Assembly (NCBI GenBank): GCA_015231325.1
Contig: JADGBS010000014.1
Location: 1 to 37,405 of the forward strand
Direction: 5' to 3'
DNA from: Oligoflexia bacterium
GTDB taxonomy: Bacteria > Bdellovibrionota > Bacteriovoracia > Bacteriovoracales > Bacteriovoracaceae
Length of the DNA stretch: 37,405 nt
Shown: positions 8,449 to 17,154 of the stretch, piece after piece
How positions within the stretch are numbered: position 1 is the stretch's first letter
Layout of the letters: every line of letters begins with the position of its first letter
The notes under the pieces: generated by a model
Seen by the model: the letters and a program-made list of their open reading frames with translations, nothing else
Told to the model about the DNA's origin: nothing
The model's database searches: none
Translations under genes and position numbers: made by a program

Positions 8449-10391
8449 TGAAATTTAAAATAATAGTATTTTTGGGGATGTTGTTAAGTTTTGCAGCTTT
8501 ACTGCAGATGGATACATACATAGATTTATTTACTTTTATAGAAAGTTCACAGGCGATTGAGGAGGCAGGTGCTAGTACTACGGGACATATTGAAAAAAAA
8601 ATAAAAAAGAAAAAAAAAGAAGATCTAAATGGTTCTAAAAAAAAGAAATCTAAAAAAGTAATTAAAAATACCAATAAAATTGTAAAAACAAAAAATGTAG
8701 AGAAAGATAGAACATATAAAACAGTAATTGAAAAAAAGTCTGAAATAGAGGCAGTAGGGATAGGGGTAGATGAAGATCTTCCGGATACAATTCTAATAAA
8801 AAAATTACGATTAAAGGGCAGATTTCTTTCTTATGCACGATATAGAAAAGAAGTAGAAGAATTGATTGAGGAGAATGTTTCTTCTCAACAAGATAAAGAT
8901 GATGCAAACAATCTTTTGTCGATTTTTACAGCGATCGAGAGAGGCAATTTTTTTGAAAAAAAATTTGATCTCTTGGAAAAAAAGACTACAAGCGAGCTGT
9001 TTTCATTTTTAAGACCATGGATAATAAATTTAAATAAATTGATTTATTTCAAAAATGAATTTAGTCAGATACTGAGAAATAACCCCAAAATAGCAGCAGA
9101 AAAGTTGGAACATGTTTCTCTTTTATGTCCAAAAACGCCAATTTCTCCAGTTACTAGCTATGATAGGTTACTAGACAAATACTTCCAGAAGGTATGTTAT
9201 AAATTATTTTTTGAATCTGCTGAAAAATTTTTACCACATATAAGTAAGAACACTGAATACGATACAGTATTTTCGGCGGTAGTTACAGGATTTATAAAAA
9301 ATAACTTTAAATACATTGTAAATAATAAAATTTATAATTTTGTGTTAAATCATTTTATTGATCAAATAATTTATTTTTCACAACGAAACAACATGCAAGA
9401 TAATGTTGGATATTTTTTATTGCATCAGAAAATATCTGATGCATTGAGTGCGCAATATATCGAAAATAATATTACTCCTGATCCACAGATTTTAAAAAGG
9501 ATTGTCATTTCTTCGGAACTTACTAGATTTGTTCAGGGATCAGATTTTGAAAAGAGTAATGTACAACAATTTATTTCCAGGGAATTAAAGAACTTATCGT
9601 CGGGTGTTATTGGTTTACTAAAAGGTCAGTGGGGACAAGATGTAGATGAAAGCGAGGTAGAGACAAAAATAAGTCAGTTGTTGATGTTTTTTGAACTTAA
9701 TAAAAGTGAACTGGTTTTTTCAGAGATATATAGTTTTTTCTCGTATATGGGAAAATTATTGCTAAACAGAGGATTTTATAAATCAAGTGAAAAAATATTT
9801 AAAATTTCTTTGGAACTAGTTAAAAGTGATAAAGAGTATTATGAAGTAATATTTTATTTAATTTGGATAAACGTTTTTCAGGGAGATTACAAATATTGTG
9901 AAAAAATAGTAAATGATTATCACTTAAATGAAAAACTGGATAAATTGCCACCTAGATTGATATTTTGGATTGCTTATTCGGTCTATAAGCTTAACTATCA
10001 TTCATTGGCCCAAAAATATTTCAAAAAAGTGATCGATTTATACCCTGTATCGTATTATTCAATTATGTCTTCGAAAATGATGTCGAATGTTAATACTGAA
10101 GTGGATGAAAGGCCAACAGAAAGAGTGGGTATACCAATTAAAAAGATTGATGGAACAAATCAACAATTTTTGGTTCCATTAATAGAAGAAAATGACAAAA
10201 ATGTTTTATGTGAATCACTTCTTTCCCCAAAGCAGCTAACGAATAGATTAGGAACTGCTAATGTGGTTAAGAGAATACAATTATGGCAGGATATCGGTAG
10301 TAATTTTATGACTGCAGTGGAAATTAATGACGCAAAAAAAGATATAAAAAATGGAAATGATATAGAAAATATAGAGAATAAGAGTATATAA
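8448..10391 (+). CDS. Soluble lytic transglycosylase-like protein, N-terminal superhelical part (frame break at ~10382-10391)
   Basis: Signal-like N-terminus, Lys-rich linker, alpha-helical repeat region; the catalytic domain follows in another frame. Confidence 0.65.
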   Translation: MKFKIIVFLGMLLSFAALLQMDTYIDLFTFIESSQAIEEAGASTTGHIEKKIKKKKKEDLNGSKKKKSKKVIKNTNKIVKTKNVEKDRTYKTVIEKKSEIEAVGIGVDEDLPDTILIKKLRLKGRFLSYARYRKEVEELIEENVSSQQDKDDANNLLSIFTAIERGNFFEKKFDLLEKKTTSELFSFLRPWIINLNKLIYFKNEFSQILRNNPKIAAEKLEHVSLLCPKTPISPVTSYDRLLDKYFQKVCYKLFFESAEKFLPHISKNTEYDTVFSAVVTGFIKNNFKYIVNNKIYNFVLNHFIDQIIYFSQRNNMQDNVGYFLLHQKISDALSAQYIENNITPDPQILKRIVISSELTRFVQGSDFEKSNVQQFISRELKNLSSGVIGLLKGQWGQDVDESEVETKISQLLMFFELNKSELVFSEIYSFFSYMGKLLLNRGFYKSSEKIFKISLELVKSDKEYYEVIFYLIWINVFQGDYKYCEKIVNDYHLNEKLDKLPPRLIFWIAYSVYKLNYHSLAQKYFKKVIDLYPVSYYSIMSSKMMSNVNTEVDERPTERVGIPIKKIDGTNQQFLVPLIEENDKNVLCESLLSPKQLTNRLGTANVVKRIQLWQDIGSNFMTAVEINDAKKDIKNGNDIENIENKSI

Positions 10392-10426
10392 CAAGCGATC
10401 CAATTCCATTATCTACTCAAATAGTA

Positions 10427-11221
10427 TTGTTGGCGGCAAATATTTTGTCTACTAAAGGAAATTATTTGCAATCATTTCCGTTGATAATGAATCTATTGGA
10501 TTCAAAGGGAATGCCAGTGAATAATATTTTATTATTCACATTGTTTCCAAATCCATATAGTGAGTTGATAAAAAAACTGGCCATCGAGGCCGGTCTAGAT
10601 CCATTAATAGTCACTTCACTGATAAAACAAGAGTCCGCCTTCAATGCGGATGCAGTTTCTTCTGCTGGTGCCAGAGGACTGATGCAATTGATGCCGTTAA
10701 CAGCAAAATCAATAAAAAAGAAGGTGCGTAGGGAGCAGCTGGCCATACCTGAACATAACCTTAGAATAGGTATTACTTATTTAAAAAAACTGTTAATACG
10801 TTATAATGGAAATTTAATTTACTCGTTGATGGCGTACAACGCTGGGGAGAAGAATGCAGATAGATGGATAAAGCATATTTTCCCAAAACTCTCCGATCAG
10901 TTACAAATTGTGGAGGCCATTCCCTTTTCCGAAACGCAAGGATACGTACAGACAATAGTAAGAAATATTTTCTTTTATAAGTTGCTTTATGATATTCCAT
11001 TAAAAAAACACATTAAAGACTCTAAAAGCTACAGTGAAATTTTTGGATTAAAGTTGAACGATGTTTTTGATAAGCATGCTCTATCTGGTGCTTCTTTTAT
11101 GGATGGTGATCTTTCTAAAAACTTTGAGAACTGTACAAACGGTAGTAAGATAAGGGAGGTTGCAGAGAGCAATGGTTCTGCTGGCAGTCTTCCGCTTTCT
11201 TTGCCCAAAAAGGCTCTTTGA
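10427..11221 (+). CDS. Lytic transglycosylase catalytic domain (SLT), continuation of the preceding ORF (frame open from 10382)
   Basis: AIEAGLDPLIVTSLIKQESAFNADAVSSAGARGLMQLMPLTA and LIYSLMAYNAGE motifs of SLT domain. Confidence 0.9.
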   Translation: MLAANILSTKGNYLQSFPLIMNLLDSKGMPVNNILLFTLFPNPYSELIKKLAIEAGLDPLIVTSLIKQESAFNADAVSSAGARGLMQLMPLTAKSIKKKVRREQLAIPEHNLRIGITYLKKLLIRYNGNLIYSLMAYNAGEKNADRWIKHIFPKLSDQLQIVEAIPFSETQGYVQTIVRNIFFYKLLYDIPLKKHIKDSKSYSEIFGLKLNDVFDKHALSGASFMDGDLSKNFENCTNGSKIREVAESNGSAGSLPLSLPKKAL

Positions 11222-11275
11222 TGTTTGAAAATATAGTTGATGGTTCTTGCGGTTTGTGTTTATATTCAAAATAGT

Positions 11276-11352
11276 GCAGACGTAGCTCAGTTGGATAGAG
11301 CATCTGACTACGAATCAGAAGGTCACAGGTTCGAATCCTGTCGTTTGCGCCA
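11276..11352 (+). tRNA. tRNA-Arg, anticodon ACG, CCA encoded
   Basis: Acceptor GCAGACG/CGTTTGC (one G-T wobble), D-arm GCTC/GAGC, anticodon arm TCTGA-CTACGAA-TCAGA, T-arm ACAGG-TTCGAAT-CCTGT, terminal GCCA. Confidence 0.97.
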
Positions 11353-11446
11353 TTCTTCCCTCCCTACAGTACAACTCATGATATGATCAGATGGGCAAAA
11401 TTTAGAATGTTTGGCACATCGTTGCTTTCGATTGTAGAATCTATAT

Positions 11447-12241
11447 ATGAAGCTTTTTTGGATTAAAAATTTGAGATGGGGGCAAGAGTTCAAAAAGGTC
11501 GCCTCGTTGTATCTCTCTTTTTCTATACTTATATCATTAGGTATTGTCTTGGAATGGGTAGTCAAAGAGATTAATTTATGGGGGATGCTGTTACGCTTAG
11601 CAGTAATGGGCATACTGTGCCGGTTGGCATATAGGTCTATGAAAAAACTATATTATACGTTTTGGTTTTTTGCTTCCCTCTTCTTTTTGTATGCAGCGAC
11701 TAAACTATTTCACTATTTGGCAGTGGACCTTAATTGGCAATTGGCCCAGGTTTATTTTTTGGTATTGGTGGTAATTTTAGTGGTAGGACATATTCTTTCT
11801 TCGCCAATCTACTATCCACGAGTACGTTGGTGGATATATGATTTTCGCTACAGAGGGGATTTGATAATAAAGGTTAGATTGCCAAATACAGAGAATTCTT
11901 CCAACTATTTGAACCGACAAACGTTTAATGGAAGACTGACTGATTTGCGAAGAGGGGCCGGCTGTGTACTTCTTTTCGAGCGATTGCAGGTTGGTGATAG
12001 AATATTCATTTATGCTGACTCGAAATATTCCGAAATTAGGTTAGTAGCAATGGTGGTGAGCGTACGTGAGTACTCCTTGGGAAGAGGATATATTCATGGA
12101 GTAAAATTTATTTTCGATGACGCTGAGGAGAGGCAATCATACATCGGATTTTCTAAATATTGGAGAGAGGAGATAAAGATCAAGATCCAGCAGGAATTTG
12201 AAGAGAAGCAAAATGAAAATAATTTTGTGGAGTTTTTGTAA
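11447..12241 (+). CDS. Membrane protein with C-terminal PilZ-like domain
   Basis: N-terminal TM segments; YYPRVRWWIYDFRYRGD ... FNGRLTDLRRGAGCVLLFERLQVGDRI resembles PilZ. Confidence 0.5.
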   Translation: MKLFWIKNLRWGQEFKKVASLYLSFSILISLGIVLEWVVKEINLWGMLLRLAVMGILCRLAYRSMKKLYYTFWFFASLFFLYAATKLFHYLAVDLNWQLAQVYFLVLVVILVVGHILSSPIYYPRVRWWIYDFRYRGDLIIKVRLPNTENSSNYLNRQTFNGRLTDLRRGAGCVLLFERLQVGDRIFIYADSKYSEIRLVAMVVSVREYSLGRGYIHGVKFIFDDAEERQSYIGFSKYWREEIKIKIQQEFEEKQNENNFVEFL

Positions 12242-12747
12242 TGATTTGTGATCCTGATCCCATGTCTCTAGATAATTTTGATCTCCATCGTTCGTATTTG
12301 GAATATTCTATAGCACAGGCACAGATAGCTCGAAAAAGTGGGGAGATTCCCGTGGGTGCTGTTGTTGTCGATTTTATACAAAAAAAAATTTTATCGTCAG
12401 AATACAACCAGAGAACATTGCCACCGTACAATCCATGTGGGCATGCAGAAATATTAGCGTTACAGGCGGCCAGCAAGGGTGGCTGGCGTCTTAATGCCTG
12501 TGTTATTTATGTTACCTTAGAACCGTGTCCAATGTGTTTGGGGGCAATGGTGCAGAGTAGAATTGGGGGATTAGTTTTTGGCGCATATGATAAAAAAGGA
12601 GGCGCCATTTCATTAGGATATTGTCTTCATCGAGATTTTAGACTAAATCACCGTTTTCCAGTTATGGGTGGAGTCGAAGAAGAGAGGTGCGCAGGGATGC
12701 TGAGCGCTTTTTTTAAATTAAAACGAATAAAACTAAAAGGAATTTAG
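12241..12747 (+). CDS. tadA: tRNA-specific adenosine deaminase TadA
   Basis: CGHAEILAL ... LEPCPMCLGAMVQSRIGGLVFGAYDKKGGAISL. Confidence 0.93.
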   Translation: MICDPDPMSLDNFDLHRSYLEYSIAQAQIARKSGEIPVGAVVVDFIQKKILSSEYNQRTLPPYNPCGHAEILALQAASKGGWRLNACVIYVTLEPCPMCLGAMVQSRIGGLVFGAYDKKGGAISLGYCLHRDFRLNHRFPVMGGVEEERCAGMLSAFFKLKRIKLKGI

Positions 12748-12748
12748 T

Positions 12749-14359
12749 TCACAGGTATAATTTTTTTATAACATCGTTCCATTGTTTAATTTTGTTTTTG
12801 TAAAAGGTTTTGGTTCGAGGATCTGAGGATGGGAAGAAGCGGCGCTCCTCTCTCCAAAATTTTTTGGTTTCGGAAAGTTTGAGTATGCCTAATCCGATCG
12901 CTGCGCCTAGCGCGGCACCATAGGCCGTGGTTTCTGTAACTTCTGGTCGGACAATTGGCAGATCAGAGATGTTTGCTTGAATTTCCATTAAAAGGTTATT
13001 GCTCGATGCGCCACCATCAACGGTGAGAGCATATAATGTTGAACCATTGTTCATAGTGTTGGCCGTTACAGTTGTCGAAGAGACAGAAATGCCTTTTGAA
13101 AGATCCGTAGTAAATGCGGTGAGAAGATCGTTGATGGATAGTGCGATTCCCTCGAGACAAGCACGGGAGAGATGACTCATCTGAGTATCCCTGGTTATTC
13201 CTACTATGGCCCCCTTAGCGTCAGATTTCCAGTATGGAGATCCAATTCCAGTAAAAAATGGAAGAAAAAGGATATGTTCCATCTCTTGCAAATCTCGTAC
13301 TTGATGTGCTAACGCCTCAATATCAGAACTGTTTTTAAACAGTACCAACTGGTCTCGCATCCATTGGACTGCTGCCCCAGCGATATAAGAACTTCCCTCT
13401 AGTGCATACTGAATTTTATTTTTATGCCGATATGCGACTGTAGTTAAAAGTCCGGAATTGGAATAGACCAAGTCTTCTCCGGTATTCATTAAGAGAAATG
13501 CCCCGGTGCCGTATGTGCACTTAACATCTCCTCTATCGATTCCTCCCTGCCCAAGAAGCGCTGACTGTTGATCTCCCATTAAGCAGCTAATTGGGATTCC
13601 GTCTGGTAAAAAGCCAACTCCCGCTGTTTTACCAAAATCAGAGAAAGTATCATTAATTACAGGTAGAATTTTTGTATTTATTGCAAAAAAATCAAGCAAA
13701 TCATTATCCCATTCACCTGTTTTGATATTCATCAGAAGGTATCTTGATGCGTTTGTTACGTCAGTGAAATAGGATTTTCCGGAGGTTAATTTATACAGCA
13801 AAAAAGTATCTATTGTGCCAAAAAAAAGATCTTGGTTATTCAATCCCCTTTGAACTTGCAAATTATTTTTTAATGCCCAAAGAATTTTTGTGGCAGAAAA
13901 ATATGGATCGATGGTGAGTCCAGTTTTTTGTTGCACCCAAGGTCCACGTCCTTCCTTGACCAATTGCTGACAGTAGTCAGTTGTTCTGCGGTCCTGCCAT
14001 ACGATGGCGGGCATTAGACCGTTTCCTTTTTTATTGAATGCAGCAACGGTTTCTCGTTGGTTAGTAATGCCGATAGTTATGATTTGTTTTCCATCTACCG
14101 AATACTTTTTTAGTAATTCCAGAGTAGAACTTCTTACCGATGCCCAAATATCATCTAAGTGATGTTCTACTTCTCCTGGGCAGGGAAAGTGCTGCGCAAA
14201 CTCGGTTGTGACTTTACCGACAAAAGAAAAGTCGTTACTGTTAACCAAGGCACAGGTAGTTCCGGTAGTACCTTGATCTATTGAGAGGATGTAGCTCTGA
14301 TTTGATATCATATTTGATCTCGCATTTTGTGTCACTTTTTGTGTCACGGTTGGTATCAC
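12749..14359 (-). CDS. glpK: Glycerol kinase (start may be the internal ATG at 14311)
   Basis: ILSIDQGTTGTTCALVN, TIGITNQRETVAAFNKKG, IVWQDRRTTDYC, GDQQSALLGQGG, LTVDGGASSNNLLMEIQA. Confidence 0.96.
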   Translation of the reverse strand: MIPTVTQKVTQNARSNMISNQSYILSIDQGTTGTTCALVNSNDFSFVGKVTTEFAQHFPCPGEVEHHLDDIWASVRSSTLELLKKYSVDGKQIITIGITNQRETVAAFNKKGNGLMPAIVWQDRRTTDYCQQLVKEGRGPWVQQKTGLTIDPYFSATKILWALKNNLQVQRGLNNQDLFFGTIDTFLLYKLTSGKSYFTDVTNASRYLLMNIKTGEWDNDLLDFFAINTKILPVINDTFSDFGKTAGVGFLPDGIPISCLMGDQQSALLGQGGIDRGDVKCTYGTGAFLLMNTGEDLVYSNSGLLTTVAYRHKNKIQYALEGSSYIAGAAVQWMRDQLVLFKNSSDIEALAHQVRDLQEMEHILFLPFFTGIGSPYWKSDAKGAIVGITRDTQMSHLSRACLEGIALSINDLLTAFTTDLSKGISVSSTTVTANTMNNGSTLYALTVDGGASSNNLLMEIQANISDLPIVRPEVTETTAYGAALGAAIGLGILKLSETKKFWREERRFFPSSDPRTKTFYKNKIKQWNDVIKKLYL

Positions 14360-14362
14360 AGA

Positions 14363-14602
14363 TTATCGAATACTCACTTTTTCACTTTCACTAACAATTT
14401 TGACCATTCTAACCCACATTGTCGCAATTCGATCATTGGTGACTCGCAGAACTGTCAAAGAGAGGATTACTACCAGAGATAAGAGCATAACGAATTCTAT
14501 TAAAACCTGACCGGAATTGTTTTGTTTTTTATCATTTTTTGATAATTTTTTTTGCCTGGTCCTATGTAATGGGTGTAGCAGAATAATTTTTGTTAGTTTC
14601 AT
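14363..14602 (-). CDS. Small TadE/Flp-like prepilin
   Basis: N-terminal basic leader, SG|QVLIEF processing-type motif (Gly -1, Glu +5) followed by a hydrophobic helix. Confidence 0.5.
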   Translation of the reverse strand: MKLTKIILLHPLHRTRQKKLSKNDKKQNNSGQVLIEFVMLLSLVVILSLTVLRVTNDRIATMWVRMVKIVSESEKVSIR

Positions 14603-14647
14603 GTTGTTATTTTATAACAATTTTAAACAAAAAAAGCGTCCAGGAAA

Positions 14648-15109
14648 TTATTGGGTAGATGCAGCAGATTTTAGCAAATTTTTGAAATATGCCTCAATTT
14701 CTGGTGTGTAATTGTCATCTACTGATAATTTGTTTTCAACGATGTTGTGCTCGGCCAAAATTTCTTGGGCCTTGTTCAAACGAGAAGTGAGTGTCAACAT
14801 CAACTTTGACGCCCAGTCGGGCATTGTGGCAAGAACACTCAAAATGTCCGTTTTAGTAATTGGCGATAGCTCAGAATCTTCGATAGCGATAGCAATACAG
14901 TTAGTTGGTCGGTTTTCAAAAATTTCTATCATTCCTAAAAATTCTCTTTCACCTAGGTTGGCCAAAGGAATCAGTCGCTTATTTGCGCTTTCTTTTAATA
15001 GTTGAACCTTACCTTTTTTTATGATGTACAGCTGCGCAAGCTCCATTCCCTCAGTGAATATTATCTGGTCTTTATGAAAAAATATATTCTGATTTGATTT
15101 TTCCTTCAT
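14648..15109 (-). CDS. Cyclic nucleotide-binding (Crp-like) domain protein without a DNA-binding domain
   Basis: FHKDQIIFTEGMELAQLYIIKKGKVQLL ... LGEREFLGMIEIFENRP. Confidence 0.7.
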   Translation of the reverse strand: MKEKSNQNIFFHKDQIIFTEGMELAQLYIIKKGKVQLLKESANKRLIPLANLGEREFLGMIEIFENRPTNCIAIAIEDSELSPITKTDILSVLATMPDWASKLMLTLTSRLNKAQEILAEHNIVENKLSVDDNYTPEIEAYFKNLLKSAASTQ

Positions 15110-16025
15110 ACAAAAGTCCGTGTCTTAGTCCATGAGTAGATATGTTTATATATTTAATTTTCAGTACATTTAATAACGAACTGAGAAGAATATTTCCACC
15201 AATTATTGTTTTTGCCCTCTCTCCTAAAAATGGGTAGATTTGTTTTAATTCTTTTTCAGTTGAGTAAGCTAGTTTAGTTTGGGTCTTCATTAAATCGTCG
15301 ATGCTGATACGCATTCCCTGGATGTTATCCGCGATAAATGACTCATTGTTTCCTGTAATGATATTGGCCAAAGTAGTTGCCGTGCCGCCAATGGTAATGA
15401 CTGGGAAGCCAGAAAGTATTAACGATGATAATGACGATAAAAATGATGGTGGTAGTGATAGTGACAGTGAAGCGATGGAGGAAGTAAGTTGTTGAGGGGA
15501 CAATTCAGTTACTAGCAAGGCACCGAGGGGAATACTCACATAGGAGACAATTTTAAACGGTGAGTTTTCTACAATAATTATTTCGGTAGAGGCACCACCT
15601 AAATCAATAATAATAACGTTAAGTGGTTGTCCATTTTTAGAAGAAAAACCGGACGTGACCCCCAGGGCAGAGTAATAAGCTTCGCCCTCGGTTGATAATA
15701 TATTTATCTTAAATCCTAACTTTTTTTCTATTTCTTGGAAAAAAGTTGAAGAGTTATTGGCGATACGTGCGGCTTCAGTAGCACAGGCCAAAGTTTCACT
15801 AGTTGTAATCTTCTTAGAAATCAGTATTTTGTGGTATTCATCTAGTGTTTTGTATGTTCTTTCTAGTGCGGTAGCAGAAAATTGCTTAGATTGGTTCAGC
15901 CCTTCGGCCAAGCGGGTAATTTGTGAATACTCTTCTCTCTGGGAACTATTTTTGTCTTTAAGCGACATTAAAACACTATTGGAACCGATGTCAATGGCCG
16001 CATTAATGTTTTTGTTATCAATCAT
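15072..16025 (-). CDS. Ppx/GppA family exopolyphosphatase/pppGpp phosphatase
   Basis: NAAIDIGSNSVLMSL, ACATEAARIANN, IIIDLGGASTEIIIV, VITIGGTATTLANI. Confidence 0.88.
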   Translation of the reverse strand: MIDNKNINAAIDIGSNSVLMSLKDKNSSQREEYSQITRLAEGLNQSKQFSATALERTYKTLDEYHKILISKKITTSETLACATEAARIANNSSTFFQEIEKKLGFKINILSTEGEAYYSALGVTSGFSSKNGQPLNVIIIDLGGASTEIIIVENSPFKIVSYVSIPLGALLVTELSPQQLTSSIASLSLSLPPSFLSSLSSLILSGFPVITIGGTATTLANIITGNNESFIADNIQGMRISIDDLMKTQTKLAYSTEKELKQIYPFLGERAKTIIGGNILLSSLLNVLKIKYINISTHGLRHGLLYEGKIKSEYIFS

Positions 16026-16040
16026 TTTTTTGCATCTTTC

Positions 16041-16080
16041 TGTTTAGTGTTTACTGTTTAGTGCTTATTGTTTAGTGCTT
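16041..16080. repeat. 14-bp direct tandem repeat (TGTTTAGTG[C/T]TTA[C/T]) x ~2.9
   Basis: tgtttagtgtttac tgtttagtgcttat tgtttagtgctt read directly. Confidence 0.85.
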
Positions 16081-17154
16081 AAGTAAATTCCTTATATTGG
16101 TTAGATAATTAGGTTGAATTAAACCCTTTTCACAGATGATTCCTTTAATTAAATCCGAGGAGGTGACATCAAAACTGGGATTTAGTGCCCGTGCATTTAA
16201 AGGAGCAATGTTTTTGTCGCAGAATTTTAATATTTCATCGGGATTACGTAACTCAATATCTATTTGTTCACCATTGATTAGGTCTAGATCAAAAGAACTA
16301 CTAGGGGCCACGACGTAGAAAGGCACTCCATAGTGCTTGGCAACTACCGCTAAGGAACTGGTACCAACTTTATTAGCTGTATCGCCATTGGCCACAATCC
16401 GGTCCGCGCCAACAAAAATGGCGTCAACTAATTTGTTTTTCATTAAATACGACGATGCACCATCGATAACGATCTCAAAATCGATGCCCTGCTTACTTAA
16501 TTCAAAAGCAGTAAGCCTGCTCCCTTGAAGATACGGCCTGGTTTCGTCGACCCATACTTTTTCCACCCTATTCAAAGAGTGCATATGATAAACCACCCCT
16601 AACGCGGTTCCCAATTTTCCGCATGCCAAGTGGCCAGTGTTGCAATGGGTCATTATGCGCAGACGACGTTCTTTTCCATATATAGAAGTAAGTTCATTCT
16701 CTGCCGCTTTTGCCATTGAAAGGTTGTTACTGTATGAAATTTCCATAGTTTCCATACCGAAATTAACCAGGCGATTGAATAATTGCAGTTTATTTTCTTT
16801 GGCCTGTTCATTCATTTGGAAATTTTTAATGAAACTGTTTATTATTTCTAATGCACGGTCCACCTCAAATGCTAAATTTACAGCGGTGGGACGAGCGCTT
16901 TTTAAATAGTTGGCCGCTCGGACGGCAGCAGGTGCGGAGAGTTCTTCTTTTTTCACCCATAGTGCCATTCCGAAAATCGCGGTAAAACCGATGCAAGGAG
17001 CTCCCCGAACCACCATTTCTTTTATGGCATAGTGGCATTCTTCCAAAGAAGTAATCCTTTCAAAATGTTCCTTGTTAGGTAATAACCTTTGATCCAAGAG
17101 GAATAGTTGATCATTCTCCCAGCGGATGGGGTCAACGGAGGTTTTTGTTTGCAT
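16072..17154 (-). CDS. mtnA: S-methyl-5-thioribose-1-phosphate isomerase
   Basis: MVVRGAPCIGFTAIFGMALW, MTHCNTGHLACGKLGTALGVVYHMH, VWVDETRPYLQGSRLTAFEL, VGADRIVANGDTANKVGT. Confidence 0.95.
   Translation of the reverse strand: MQTKTSVDPIRWENDQLFLLDQRLLPNKEHFERITSLEECHYAIKEMVVRGAPCIGFTAIFGMALWVKKEELSAPAAVRAANYLKSARPTAVNLAFEVDRALEIINSFIKNFQMNEQAKENKLQLFNRLVNFGMETMEISYSNNLSMAKAAENELTSIYGKERRLRIMTHCNTGHLACGKLGTALGVVYHMHSLNRVEKVWVDETRPYLQGSRLTAFELSKQGIDFEIVIDGASSYLMKNKLVDAIFVGADRIVANGDTANKVGTSSLAVVAKHYGVPFYVVAPSSSFDLDLINGEQIDIELRNPDEILKFCDKNIAPLNARALNPSFDVTSSDLIKGIICEKGLIQPNYLTNIRNLLKH

Noticed and set aside
11081-11613. Minus-strand ORFs overlapping the tRNA-Arg region (11081..11269, 11115..11303, 11323..11613)
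   Set aside because: Overlap a clear tRNA and the flanking coding genes; no domain signal.
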